This document shows, one piece after another, positions 9,277 to 18,100 of a stretch of 64,000 nucleotides of DNA. The notes beneath the pieces are model-generated. The model saw nothing but the letters and a program-made list of their open reading frames with translations. It did no database searches and was not told where the DNA came from. The DNA is from CAVXFS01 sp963761115. GTDB taxonomy: Bacteria; Pseudomonadota; Gammaproteobacteria; Burkholderiales; Gallionellaceae. Location: positions 1 through 64,000 of the forward strand of contig CAVXFS010000005.1 of NCBI GenBank assembly GCA_963761115.1, written 5' to 3'. Made by a program: the position numbers and the translations under genes. Every line of letters begins with the position of its first letter. Within the stretch, counting starts at the first letter, position 1.

Positions 9277-10182
9277 ATGCATGCCATGACAACAGCGCCA
9301 ATCGCGCTCTTTGTTTATAACCGCCCACTGCATACCCGCCGGACAGTGGAGGCGTTGCTGCGGAACGAGCTCGCCGGACAAAGTGACTTGTATATATTTT
9401 CCGATGCGCCGAAAAATCCGGAGGCCGCAGAAGCGGTGCGCGAAGTGCGCGAATACATCAGGACGATCACGGGGTTCAGGTCGGTCAACATCGTCGAGCG
9501 GGACAGGAACTGGGGGCTGGCCAATTCCATCATCGATGGCATAACGCGACTGTGTAATGAATTCGGCAGGGTGATAGTGCTTGAAGATGACCTGGTTACC
9601 GCACCCAGCTTCCTTCGTTTCATGAATGAAGGCCTGACCAGATTCGCGGACGAGGAGCGCGTGGCAAGCATTAGCGGATACTCTTTCCCGGTTGACGCGC
9701 GTCTCCCGGAGGTTTTGTTCCTGAAGGCCGGATCGTCGTGGGGCTGGGCTACCTGGCAGCGGGCCTGGTCGGCTTTCGACCCGCAGGGCGAGCGGCTGCT
9801 GGAAAAAATACTGGAAAGAAACCTGGCCGAGGAATTCAATCTGGATGGAAGCTACGACTTCCTGGGCATGCTCAAGGGATGGATAGCCAAACGCAATGAT
9901 TCCTGGGCGATACGCTGGTATGCGACCCTGTTTTTGCGCGGGCAACTTACACTCTTCCCCGGCAAATCATTGGTTAACAACATTGGACATGATGGCAGTG
10001 GAGTACATTGCAGTGACTCGGAATCATATGAAGTGGTACTTTCTTCATCTCTGCCTGTCATATCGGTCGCCGATATAGCTGAAGATGCGGAGGTGCGCAG
10101 TGCTGTGCGCAGGTACTTCATGTCCTTACGGATGAGTTTGTATACCAGGGTATTGAACAAGATTGCCAGGATGACGCGGTAG
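9277..10182 (+). CDS. GT-A type glycosyltransferase, copy 2 of a paralogous pair
   Basis: 301 aa from ATG 9277; ATG 9286 is an equally good start and would give the same N-terminus as the paralogue. Shares PIALFVYNRPLHTRRTVEAL, VIVLEDDLVTAPSFLRFMNE (EDD at 103-105), WGWATWQRAW and LFPGKSLVNNIGHDGSGVHC with the protein at 4993-5934. The middle (about 165-205) and C-terminus diverge, so the copies may have different acceptors. It is the last + strand gene before the inverted FkbM gene, and the two genes converge with only 41 bases between them. Donor unknown. Confidence 0.83.
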   Translation: MHAMTTAPIALFVYNRPLHTRRTVEALLRNELAGQSDLYIFSDAPKNPEAAEAVREVREYIRTITGFRSVNIVERDRNWGLANSIIDGITRLCNEFGRVIVLEDDLVTAPSFLRFMNEGLTRFADEERVASISGYSFPVDARLPEVLFLKAGSSWGWATWQRAWSAFDPQGERLLEKILERNLAEEFNLDGSYDFLGMLKGWIAKRNDSWAIRWYATLFLRGQLTLFPGKSLVNNIGHDGSGVHCSDSESYEVVLSSSLPVISVADIAEDAEVRSAVRRYFMSLRMSLYTRVLNKIARMTR

Positions 10183-10223
10183 GTGATCAGGGCGGACCCA
10201 GGTGCCTGAACTTCTGCCGGATA

Positions 10224-11138
10224 TCAAAGTGCTTCCAGGGTATCCGTTTCAATATTGAGCACAGGCAATCCCTTGATGAGATCCAGCCTCTGGTCCCCGG
10301 TCAAGGTGGTGTGATTGCCTTGCGCGTCCCGGCTTTCCCTGATCTTGGACGGGAAATAGGCTTGCTCGGCAGATAACACCCGGACCTTGTCGTTCAGCAG
10401 ATCGTTTCTTAGGTAAAAGGCATTTCCGCCATTGCTGTTCGTGCCAACAAGGGCATAACCCATATTATTGGCCAGATCGGTTATTGCAGGCAGGGATGCG
10501 CCGAAATACAGGTTAGAATAGTGTTTGTTCGTGCGGACGAAGTCGGGTTCATACGGGACGGTTATCTTCTTCGTACCACCGAAGACGGCATTATATTCAC
10601 AGATCAGAATGCGGGGCCTGAAGGAGTCTATTGCCTTGAGAACATGGTAATCATTGCCGTCAATGTCGATGGACAAGATTCCCAGGTCTTCATCGAATCC
10701 GCTCTTTGCCAAAAGTTCATTGATGTTTTCCCGGGTTATGAATGCGGGAATGGCATTGATTTGGTGTTTCCAGTAGTAGTATGAATTCTTCAGGGTCTGG
10801 ATATGGTCAGTAGAACCATCAATGACAAATCCGCTCCAATTGTTCTTCATCAGGAGGAAGCGGCAGTTCGATTCAATGAAGGACTCGACGCCGAACTCAA
10901 TGAAAGTCTGGTTCTTTATTTCCACCGAATTGATCAAGTGCTGGATTATTCCATCCTCTCCCCATTGCGAAAATATCTTGAATTCATAGTCTCCAAGATC
11001 CGAGGAATTTTTGCTTTCGTTAAGGGTGGCAAGAATCCTTCCCTGGTTGATTTTCAATTCATCCAGCCTCTCGTTCAAATTCATGATGATCGAGATTGCC
11101 TGCTTGAGTTTGGCGATAATATACTTGGGCGATTTCAT
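10224..11138 (-). CDS. FkbM-like methyltransferase, AT-rich
   Basis: 304 aa when started at the ATG at 11138 (MKSPKYIIAKLKQ); an upstream ATG at 11156 adds six residues. IFSQWGEDGIIQHLI, TFIEFGVESFIESNCRFLL (motif I region) and DEDLGILSIDIDGNDYHVL (the D-x-D-G-N segment) are typical of FkbM/Methyltransf_21-like proteins found in glycan loci. The protein is rich in Lys, Asn and Ile and its codons are more AT-ending than those of its neighbours. It is also the only gene of the locus on the - strand. Both points suggest separate acquisition. Likely an O-methyltransferase acting on a sugar; acceptor unknown. Confidence 0.78.
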   Translation of the reverse strand: MKSPKYIIAKLKQAISIIMNLNERLDELKINQGRILATLNESKNSSDLGDYEFKIFSQWGEDGIIQHLINSVEIKNQTFIEFGVESFIESNCRFLLMKNNWSGFVIDGSTDHIQTLKNSYYYWKHQINAIPAFITRENINELLAKSGFDEDLGILSIDIDGNDYHVLKAIDSFRPRILICEYNAVFGGTKKITVPYEPDFVRTNKHYSNLYFGASLPAITDLANNMGYALVGTNSNGGNAFYLRNDLLNDKVRVLSAEQAYFPSKIRESRDAQGNHTTLTGDQRLDLIKGLPVLNIETDTLEAL

Positions 11139-11521
11139 GATAGTCCACATTTGCAATTAGATTTTTGAGTCCTGGCCTTGCCGGAAAAAGCAGAGGAACG
11201 CAGCTGATTGCAAATACCCCGAATCCCAAGCGTAACGCCCACGCGATAAGTATATACGACACGTTTGCAAATTACGCAATCGGGCGGAATGAGAACAGGC
11301 AATGGAAGCCCGGCAAGCTGTTCGGCCGGATGCTTCGTGGGCAAGGCTGATTTGCTGCGCAGTCGGGGGATGCCGCATAATGAATGGATAAATGAATCTG
11401 GAGCACGGTGGCAAAGCTGGATTGCTTCAATTGATCGAAACGGTATGCCGAAATATCCGGAACAGGCATCGCAAGCCACCGGACGGAACCGATGGAAGAC
11501 ATGAATCGAAGGGAACGCAAT
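11139..11521. other. divergent intergenic region, no gene seen
   Basis: This 383-base stretch lies between the - strand FkbM gene and the + strand aminotransferase, so it should hold both promoters. I see no convincing -35/-10 pair. The + strand frame around 11165-11350 reads as 61 codons without a recognisable domain and ends before the aminotransferase. It may be a remnant or chance. Confidence 0.4.
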
Positions 11522-12628
11522 ATGCCTGATTACAAGATCCCGATTTATAAACCACATCTGGGCGGGAACGAAAAGAAATACGTGAATGAATGCCTGGATT
11601 CGACTTGGATCTCGTCGAGAGGAAAATTCATCTCGGAGTTCGAGCAGGGATTTGCCGGGTATATCGACATCGGCCATGCGGCAACGGTTTCAAATGGGAC
11701 TGTCGCGCTGCATCTGGCGCTGCTCGCTCTTGGGATTGGCGCGGGCGATGAAGTGATCGTCCCGACGCTGACATATATCGCGTCGGCAAATTCGATCACC
11801 TACACTGGCGCCACCCCGGTATTTGTCGACTCGCTGGCTTCTACCTGGCAGATGGATCCGGCGGATGTTCGGCGCAAGATCACCAACAGGACGAAAGCCA
11901 TCATGGTTATCCACCTTTACGGACATCCATGCGACATGGACGAGATCCTGGCGATCGCCCGGGAATACAACCTGTATGTCATCGAGGATTGCGCTGAGGC
12001 ATTCGGCACATTGTACAAAGGCAGGCATGTCGGGAGTTTCGGCCATATTGGCACTTTCAGTTTCTTCGGGAACAAAACCATCACGACCGGCGAGGGCGGG
12101 ATGGTTGTTACCAATGACAGCACCCTGTTCGATCGCGCGGTCCATTTCAAGGGGCAGGGGCTGGCGCTACACCGACAATACTGGCACGACGTCATCGGTT
12201 ACAACTACAGGATGACCAATATCTGTTCCGCCATCGGCCTGGCGCAGTTGGAACAGGCGGACCAGTTCATAAAGAACAAGAGGAGGGTTTCCGAATGGTA
12301 TGTCCGGGGGCTGGAGGATCTGCCCGTGGAGACGCATGGCGAACATGCGGATGCATACCATTCCTACTGGATGTTCTCGATCCTGGTCAAGGATGAGGCA
12401 GACCGTGATCCTTTGCGGGATCATCTGGATAAGCTGGGAATCGAAACGCGGCCATTGTTTTATCCGGTACATACGATGCCCATGTATGCGGATAAATTCC
12501 AGCGCTTCCCGGTCGCGGAAAATCTGGGGCGGAGAGGGATCAACCTGCCGAGTTGGCCCATGCTTGAGCTTGAACAGGTGCAATCGGTTTGCAGCGCAAT
12601 CGGTGAGTATTATCGGGGCAAGGCATAG
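11522..12628 (+). CDS. per: DegT-family aminotransferase, GDP-perosamine synthase-like
   Basis: 368 aa. Start ATG 11522 is preceded by AAGGGAACGC, a fair ribosome binding site; the in-frame ATG at 11492 would add ten residues with no family counterpart. PLP-dependent fold of the DegT/DnrJ/EryC1/StrS class: IEDCAEA (154-160) and the Schiff-base lysine K185 in SFFGNKTITTGEGG. The N-terminus IPIYKPHLGGNEKKYV and STWISSRGKFI resemble GDP-perosamine synthase (Per/RfbE), which aminates GDP-4-keto-6-deoxy-D-mannose using glutamate. Substrate assignment is by resemblance only. The acetyltransferase gene that follows fits an N-acetylated amino sugar product. Confidence 0.85.
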   Translation: MPDYKIPIYKPHLGGNEKKYVNECLDSTWISSRGKFISEFEQGFAGYIDIGHAATVSNGTVALHLALLALGIGAGDEVIVPTLTYIASANSITYTGATPVFVDSLASTWQMDPADVRRKITNRTKAIMVIHLYGHPCDMDEILAIAREYNLYVIEDCAEAFGTLYKGRHVGSFGHIGTFSFFGNKTITTGEGGMVVTNDSTLFDRAVHFKGQGLALHRQYWHDVIGYNYRMTNICSAIGLAQLEQADQFIKNKRRVSEWYVRGLEDLPVETHGEHADAYHSYWMFSILVKDEADRDPLRDHLDKLGIETRPLFYPVHTMPMYADKFQRFPVAENLGRRGINLPSWPMLELEQVQSVCSAIGEYYRGKA

Positions 12629-12765
12629 AGGCACAGACAAGCGGGAAGCCGGTGACCTGCAGCCGCCATCTGGATTGTGTGCCGATGTTCGCCCGGTAGT
12701 TGTCCAGCCAGCCGCTGCCGGCGGGCTGCGTCTCCTCCGTACTAACTATCTTGGAATCGATAATC

Positions 12766-13367
12766 ATGAATGACATTGTCCTGTTCGGATGTGGTGGCCA
12801 CAGTAGTAGTGTCGCGGATGTGATCCTGCACAACGATCCACTTGAAAAACTGGTATTCGTGGATGTCAATGCAAGGGCCGGGGAAACGATTTTCGGGTTC
12901 GGGGTACTTTCGGACATCCGGCTGGAGCCGGCTACAAGATGTTTTGTAAGCATAGGCGGCAACGCGGCCAGGCGAAATAAATACCTGGAGCTGGGAGCCG
13001 CAAACATTATCTCCATCGTATCCAGTCTGGCCTATATTGGGAAGGACGTCACGATCGGACGTGGCGTGTTCGTGGCGCATTCCTGCCACCTGGGACCTGG
13101 CGCAAGAGTGGGTGAGACTCGATCATCAACACCAGCTGTGTGATCGAACACGAAGTGCAGATCGGCAGCCACAGCCATGTCGGCCCCAATGCCTCCATCT
13201 CTGGCAGAACCGTAATCGGAGATCAGGTCATGATCGGGGTCGGCGCGTGTGTGGTGGACAACATAACGATCTGTTCAAACACCATCATCGGAGCCAATTC
13301 AACTGTGATACGTTCGATATCGGAGCCGGGAACCTATGTCGGCTGCCCCGCACGCAAGGTAAATTGA
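12766..13367 (+). CDS. NeuD/PglD-type sugar acetyltransferase, frameshifted near 13115
   Basis: Starts at ATG 12766 with MNDIVLFGCGGHSSSVADVI, the N-terminal nucleotide-sugar-binding Rossmann-like half of NeuD/PglD/PerB proteins. The C-terminal half is a left-handed beta helix: hexapeptide repeats such as VTIGRGVFVAHSC, then after a one-base shift at about 13110-13118, VIEHEVQIGSHSHVGPNASI and a CPARKVN ending. Joined, it would be about 200 aa, a normal length. The His of HEV is the usual catalytic base position. It follows the aminotransferase by 137 bases, so it is likely to N-acetylate the new amino sugar with acetyl-CoA. The frameshift may be a sequence error. Confidence 0.82.
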
Positions 13368-14617
13368 TGGCAGACGGAAAGACACGACCCTCCATTAATG
13401 TAGTCGTAATGGGTGCGTATTTTATCGGGTGGGGCGGGGGGATAATTCGTCCGGAATGTCCTGAATGCACTCTTGGCCGATAATGAAGAATTGCCAGTTA
13501 ACCTGTATTTGCTGTTGCCGGACAATTCGCCCCTGGCAATCTTAAGGCGAACAGCGATCTATTTAAGGCAGGTGGCCAGGCAACTTGTGAATTTCGAGAA
13601 GCCGGCCTTGTCATTCAGGCCGCTGACGGATTGCAGTCCGATGCTGGATGCGCTCACGAGTCTGGCCGGCCGATTTGGCATCATTCATTATAACGGAACC
13701 GAAAGTTCCTTTATAAAGGCGCTGGGGAAGGTCGATGCGAGTGTTCTGATGCTGTGCGGAAATATTCCTGGTCGGGATTTTCCGTTCCCGTGGATCGGCT
13801 ATATCCCTGATTTCCAGCACAAGTATTATCCGGAATATTTTTCCCGGCTTGAGATTGATTACCGGGATTTTCATTTCGGGAGAATGGTGAATATGTCTTC
13901 TGCAGTCATCGTCAATTCGAATGCCGCAAGGAAAGATATCGAGAGATACTATCCGCAGCACCGGGCGGCCATATTTGCGTTGCCATTCGCCCCGTTCCCG
14001 ATCAGGTTCTGGTTCGATCCGCCTCGCAAGGGTGTCAGGACCGTATGGGCTTCCCGAGCGGTATTTCCTGATTTCCAATCAATTCTGGGTGCACAAGGAT
14101 CATGCAACGGCTATTCCGGGCGCTTTCAATCCTGCACGAGAGATACGGAGCCAGGGATATAAAGATTGTGTGCACCGGGAAGATGGAAGACGCCGATTCC
14201 CGGAATACGTCTCCGGCCTGCATGAAGAGATCGCAGACCACGGATTGAAAAACAGCATTATATTTCTGGGCTATGTCTCCAAGCTCGACCAGATCCAGAT
14301 CATGAAGAAATGCATCGCAGTGATCCAGCCAACTCTGTTCGAGGGGGGTCCCGGGGGCGGAGCCATCTATGATTCGGTCGCGTTGGGCATTCCATCGATA
14401 GTTTCGGATATCGAGGTGAACAAGGAGATAGATGATGACAGCGTACATTTGTTTCATGTGGGTGATCCCGGGGACCTGGCGGAGGAAAAATGCCCAGCGT
14501 TTCGTCTCGCGGGAAAGCGCATCTCCCGATTTTGACAATCGTCAGTCAGCTACAGAAGGGCGTATCAGGAAATATACGAATACCCTTGTCGATTCCATCA
14601 GATATGTCATGAAATGA
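13367..14617 (+). pseudogene. GT4 glycosyltransferase with several frameshifts
   Basis: A GT4-type gene can be traced from ATG 13367 to the TGA at 14615-14617 only by changing frame about five times: near 13436 (in a G-rich run), 14035-14055, 14114, 14192 and 14490. In-frame pieces keep good family character: INVVVMGAYFIGWGGG, IGYIPDFQHKYYPEYF, AVIVNSNAARKDIERYY, YFLISNQFWVHKDHATAI, IKIVCTGKMED, IIFLGYV, IQPTLFEGGPGGGAIYDSVALGIP. There are no clear stops within the pieces. Five indels would normally mean a dead gene, but single-base shifts elsewhere, including aroC, suggest poor sequence quality here. Role if intact: sugar transfer in O-antigen assembly. Confidence 0.75.
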
Positions 14618-14708
14618 TCTGGATCGATGCCATTACGGTTGATAGCCTCTATACCTGCTGTCCCGAAATCAGACACGCACCGGCCTTCGATATTTTTCAG
14701 GTTGGCCA

Positions 14709-15539
14709 ATGACTATCGGCAACAGTTTTACGGTGGTGACCCCAAATTTCAACATGGGCCGTTACCTCGCGCGCACCATCGAGTCGGTGCTCGGCAACCT
14801 GCGTCCGGGCGACCAGTATTTCGTGATCGACGGCGGCTCGACGGACGACAGCATCGAGATCATCCGCTCCTATGAGCAGCAGCTCGCCGGTTGGGTGAGC
14901 GAGCCGGATCAGGGTTATGCGGATGCGCTGGCCAAGGGCTTCAGCCGTGCCGGCGGCGAGTATCTATGCTGGGTCAACTGCGGCGACCTGCTGCTCGACG
15001 GCGCGCTGGACAAGGCGCGCGACCTGTTGGCCGCAAACCAGTCCGATCTGTTGTACGGCGACGCGATCGATATCGACGAGGATGACAAGGTGCTCTGGGT
15101 CAGTTCCGCCGATTTTCAGCCGTTGCGTTCATACATGTTGTATGGCGGCTGGACGCCGTGGCAGGTGTCCTGTTTCTGGACCCGGGCGATCTATGAGCGA
15201 TGCGGCGGGATCGACCGGGATGTCGCGCTGGCGGCCGATTACGACCTGTTCCTGAGGATGACGCGGTTCGGCAAGGCCGGCTATTCTGCGCAGGCGTTCG
15301 GCGCGCACCGCCATCACGCCGGCCAGCTGTCGATGAGTTTCAGGGGCAAGTACAAGGTCGAACGGGAGCGCATCCGGCAGAACGAGATGCAGGCGTCAGG
15401 CGCCGCTGCCGGGATGCTCGCCAGGCTGTATTATTGGGTGACGACCCGTGTGCGTTCGCGTTACTTGAATCATTTTTCCCCGGCCAGCGAGTGGGCCGGG
15501 AAGAACCTTTCGGAAATGAACCGTGTCGATCAAAACTAA
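14709..15539 (+). CDS. GT2 family glycosyltransferase
   Basis: 276 aa. FTVVTPNFNMGRYLARTIES (7-26) and FVIDGGSTDDSIEIIR (38-53) are the GT2 nucleotide-binding motifs; GGEYLCWVNCGDLLLDGAL is the DxD-equivalent region, here NCGD, and DYDLFLRM is the usual acceptor-side block. It belongs to the WcaA/colanic-acid-like group. From this gene on the locus becomes noticeably more G+C-rich than the first 14.6 kb. It overlaps the following FkbM gene by 17 bases. No membrane segments; cytoplasmic face of the inner membrane. Donor unknown. Confidence 0.87.
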   Translation: MTIGNSFTVVTPNFNMGRYLARTIESVLGNLRPGDQYFVIDGGSTDDSIEIIRSYEQQLAGWVSEPDQGYADALAKGFSRAGGEYLCWVNCGDLLLDGALDKARDLLAANQSDLLYGDAIDIDEDDKVLWVSSADFQPLRSYMLYGGWTPWQVSCFWTRAIYERCGGIDRDVALAADYDLFLRMTRFGKAGYSAQAFGAHRHHAGQLSMSFRGKYKVERERIRQNEMQASGAAAGMLARLYYWVTTRVRSRYLNHFSPASEWAGKNLSEMNRVDQN

Positions 15540-16185
15540 ACTTTCCTTTCTGGCAAAACTGCTGCGCTTCGATACCGCCAGCTGGTCGGCCTTGCGCTGG
15601 CGCCTGGATAACGGCGACCGCACGTTCAGGCTCGATTACCCGCTGCAGCCGGACGACCTGGTGGTCGACGTGGGCGGCTACCATGGGGATTGGGCGGCTG
15701 ACATGGTGGACCGGTATGGCTGCCGGGTGCTGGTATTCGAACCCATCCAGGCGAATGCCGCGATCATCCGGCGACGCTTCCAGGATAACCCCAGGGTGCG
15801 GGTCTTCGACTTCGGGCTCAGCGACAGCGACCGGGAACAGGAGATCGCCCTGCTCGACGACGCCTCGAGCCTCAACCTTGATTCCGCCAACGTCGAGCTG
15901 ATCAAGGTCAGGGATGCGGTGAAGTTCTTCGCGGCAGAGGATGTCGATGCCATCGACCTGATCAAGATCAATATCGAGGGCGAGGAATACCCGCTGCTTG
16001 AAGCGCTGATCGGTTCCGGCATGGTCAACAACATCACCCACCTGCAGATCCAGTTTCATGATTTCGTGCCCGATGCCAGGCAACTGAGGCACCGGATCCG
16101 CGAAGCACTGGCGAAGACGCATTCCCTGGCCTATGACTACCCGTTCGTCTGGGAAAGCTGGTCGAAAAAATCCCCCGACCGATGA
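15523..16185 (+). CDS. FkbM family methyltransferase
   Basis: 220 aa. Motif I is VVDVGGYHGDWAADM (47-61), followed by VLVFEPIQANAAIIRRRF and the FkbM core DAIDLIKINIEGEEYPLLEAL. This is the Methyltransf_21 pattern, and family members O-methylate sugars or polyketides using SAM. It starts inside the previous glycosyltransferase and ends inside the next gene (4-base ATGA overlap), so three genes form a tightly coupled unit with the fucosyltransferase. A methylated fucose or the residue it attaches to is a possible product, but this is inference. Confidence 0.87.
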   Translation: MSIKTKLSFLAKLLRFDTASWSALRWRLDNGDRTFRLDYPLQPDDLVVDVGGYHGDWAADMVDRYGCRVLVFEPIQANAAIIRRRFQDNPRVRVFDFGLSDSDREQEIALLDDASSLNLDSANVELIKVRDAVKFFAAEDVDAIDLIKINIEGEEYPLLEALIGSGMVNNITHLQIQFHDFVPDARQLRHRIREALAKTHSLAYDYPFVWESWSKKSPDR

Positions 16186-17060
16186 TCATCTGCAACATAC
16201 TCGGCGGCCTGGGTAACCAGATGTTTCAATATGCGGCGGCGCGCTCATTGGCAGTGGCCAGGCGGGCGCCGCTGTATCTTGACCTGAGCGATTTCCCCAG
16301 CTACCACCTGCACCACGGTTTCGAACTATCCAGGGTGTTTTGCGGTGCGTTCGAGACGGCCGACCAGGATCGGCTCGAGCGGGTGCTGGGGTGGCGTGCG
16401 CATCCTTCGCTGCGCAATATGCTCAAGCGTCGGCAGTTGTCATTGTTCAGGAATGAGCACTTTGTAGTGGAGCCTTATTTCCATTATTGGCCAGGATTCT
16501 TTGACGTTCCCGACGATTGTTATCTGGCCGGGTATTGGCAATCGGAAAGATACTTCAAGCCGGTCGCGGAAATGATCCGCAAGGAATTCGCATTCAAGTC
16601 GGCGCCGCTGGGGCAGAACGAAGAATTGGCCGGACAGATAGCCGGGTGCAACGCCGTCAGCCTGCATGTCCGCCGGGGGGACTATGTCAGCAATGCCAAA
16701 ACCAAAGCGGTTCTCGGGCCTGTGCCATTGGCCTATTATCACGATGCGGCGAGTCGCATCGAGAAGGAAGTGCCGGCGCCGGTTTTTTTTGTGTTTTCCG
16801 ATGACGTGGACTGGGCTCGAGAAAATTTGCAGCTGCCTTTTCCGTGCCGATACGTCGACCATAATCAGGGGAATGAAAGTTACCAGGACATGCAACTGAT
16901 GAGTCTGTGCAAACATCACGTGATCGCCAACAGTTCATTCAGCTGGTGGGGCGCGTGGCTCAACCCTGATCCGGGCAAGATCGTGGTCGCCCCGCAACGG
17001 TGGTTCGCCGGCAATAATGATGTGAAAGACCTGATTCCCGGGGACTGGGTGACGCTATGA
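16182..17060 (+). CDS. alpha-1,2-fucosyltransferase (GT11)
   Basis: 292 aa, typical for GT11. The N-terminal CNILGGLGNQMFQYAAARSL, the donor-binding VSLHVRRGDYV, the FVFSDDVDWARENL segment and the C-terminal HHVIANSSFSWWGAWLN are the conserved family motifs. Members transfer L-fucose from GDP-L-fucose to the 2-OH of a galactose-type sugar in surface glycans. It overlaps neighbours on both sides by 4 bases. GDP-fucose is made from GDP-4-keto-6-deoxymannose, the same intermediate that a perosamine synthase uses, so gmd should be elsewhere in this genome. Family assignment is firm; acceptor unknown. Confidence 0.92.
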   Translation: MIICNILGGLGNQMFQYAAARSLAVARRAPLYLDLSDFPSYHLHHGFELSRVFCGAFETADQDRLERVLGWRAHPSLRNMLKRRQLSLFRNEHFVVEPYFHYWPGFFDVPDDCYLAGYWQSERYFKPVAEMIRKEFAFKSAPLGQNEELAGQIAGCNAVSLHVRRGDYVSNAKTKAVLGPVPLAYYHDAASRIEKEVPAPVFFVFSDDVDWARENLQLPFPCRYVDHNQGNESYQDMQLMSLCKHHVIANSSFSWWGAWLNPDPGKIVVAPQRWFAGNNDVKDLIPGDWVTL

Positions 17061-17995
17061 GCAATGAACGAAACACTTTGGTCATCGGTGGCGGCGGATA
17101 TATAGGGTCGCATCTGGTGCCGCAACTCCTTGCCGCAGGGCGGCGCGTCACGGTGCTGGGCAGGCGGGCGTCGCCCGGGTACGCGATGCCGCAGGGTGTC
17201 GAATATGTCAGCGGCGATTTCGCCCGGCTCGACCTTATCCGGAGCCTGCTCGACCGCCATGCCGAAGTGATCCACCTGGCCTACGCTACGGTGCCGAATA
17301 CTTCGTTTGAAAATCCGCTGGCGGACCTGCAGCAAAACCTGCCGCCCACGGTGCAGTTGTTTGCCGAGGTGGCTGAACGGGGCGGCAAGCTGGTGCTGGT
17401 GTCTTCCGGCGGAACGGTATATGGCGAATCAGTCGAACTGCCGATACGGGAAGATCATTCCACCAAACCCATTTCTCCTTACGGCGTCACCAAGCTGACG
17501 CTGGAGAACTATGCGCATCTCTATGAGGTAACGCAGGCCTTGCGCTTCGTCTGCGTGCGCCCGGCGAATGCGTACGGCGTCGGACAGCGCCCATTCGTGG
17601 GGCAGGGATTCATTGCTACCGCGCTGGCGCTGGCGTTGAACGGTCAGCCGATAAAGATATTCGGTCGACAGGGCACCATTCGCGACTACATCTATGTCAG
17701 CGACCTTGCGTCTGGAATCGTCTGCGCGCTGGACAGCGGGCATCTGTCCGAAACCTATAACCTCGGCACGGGGACAGGCCTGTCCAATATGCAGGTGATC
17801 GAAGCGATCGATTCCTTGTTGCGGGAGACCGGCAAGCGCATAACGGTCGAGCATCTTGCCGAACGACCTTTCGATGTCAAAGCCAATGTGCTGGACTCGA
17901 CGAAACTGCATCAGCATACCGGCTGGGAAATGCGGGTGGGATTTGCCGAAGGATTGCGTCGCACCTGTGAGTGGTTGAGGGGCAGTTGTGGTTGA
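17057..17995 (+). CDS. NAD-dependent sugar epimerase/dehydratase (GalE-like)
   Basis: 312 aa, extended short-chain dehydrogenase fold. NAD-binding GGGGYIGSH (11-19), the catalytic triad region VSSGGTVYGE with YGVTK (Y142, K146), and RDYIYVSDLASG near 215. It resembles UDP-hexose 4-epimerases and related nucleotide-sugar epimerases rather than 4,6-dehydratases, but the substrate cannot be fixed by eye. A separate, more canonical galE lies at 20321. It overlaps the fucosyltransferase by 4 bases and likely supplies a sugar for the nearby transferases. Confidence 0.85.
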   Translation: MSNERNTLVIGGGGYIGSHLVPQLLAAGRRVTVLGRRASPGYAMPQGVEYVSGDFARLDLIRSLLDRHAEVIHLAYATVPNTSFENPLADLQQNLPPTVQLFAEVAERGGKLVLVSSGGTVYGESVELPIREDHSTKPISPYGVTKLTLENYAHLYEVTQALRFVCVRPANAYGVGQRPFVGQGFIATALALALNGQPIKIFGRQGTIRDYIYVSDLASGIVCALDSGHLSETYNLGTGTGLSNMQVIEAIDSLLRETGKRITVEHLAERPFDVKANVLDSTKLHQHTGWEMRVGFAEGLRRTCEWLRGSCG

Positions 17996-18100
17996 GCTGT
18001 CGCAATGCTGCACCGTGCCGGGCCCTGGCTTTTGCAGCGGTCGCAGGAGCGGATCCGGATCGAAGAATGGGGCGCCAATAACAGATATGCTGCTGCCGTC

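Noticed and set aside
11059..11262. A 67-codon - strand frame with a hydrophobic start upstream of the FkbM gene
   Set aside because: It overlaps the FkbM start in another frame, has no ribosome binding site and the rest of the product is not protein-like.
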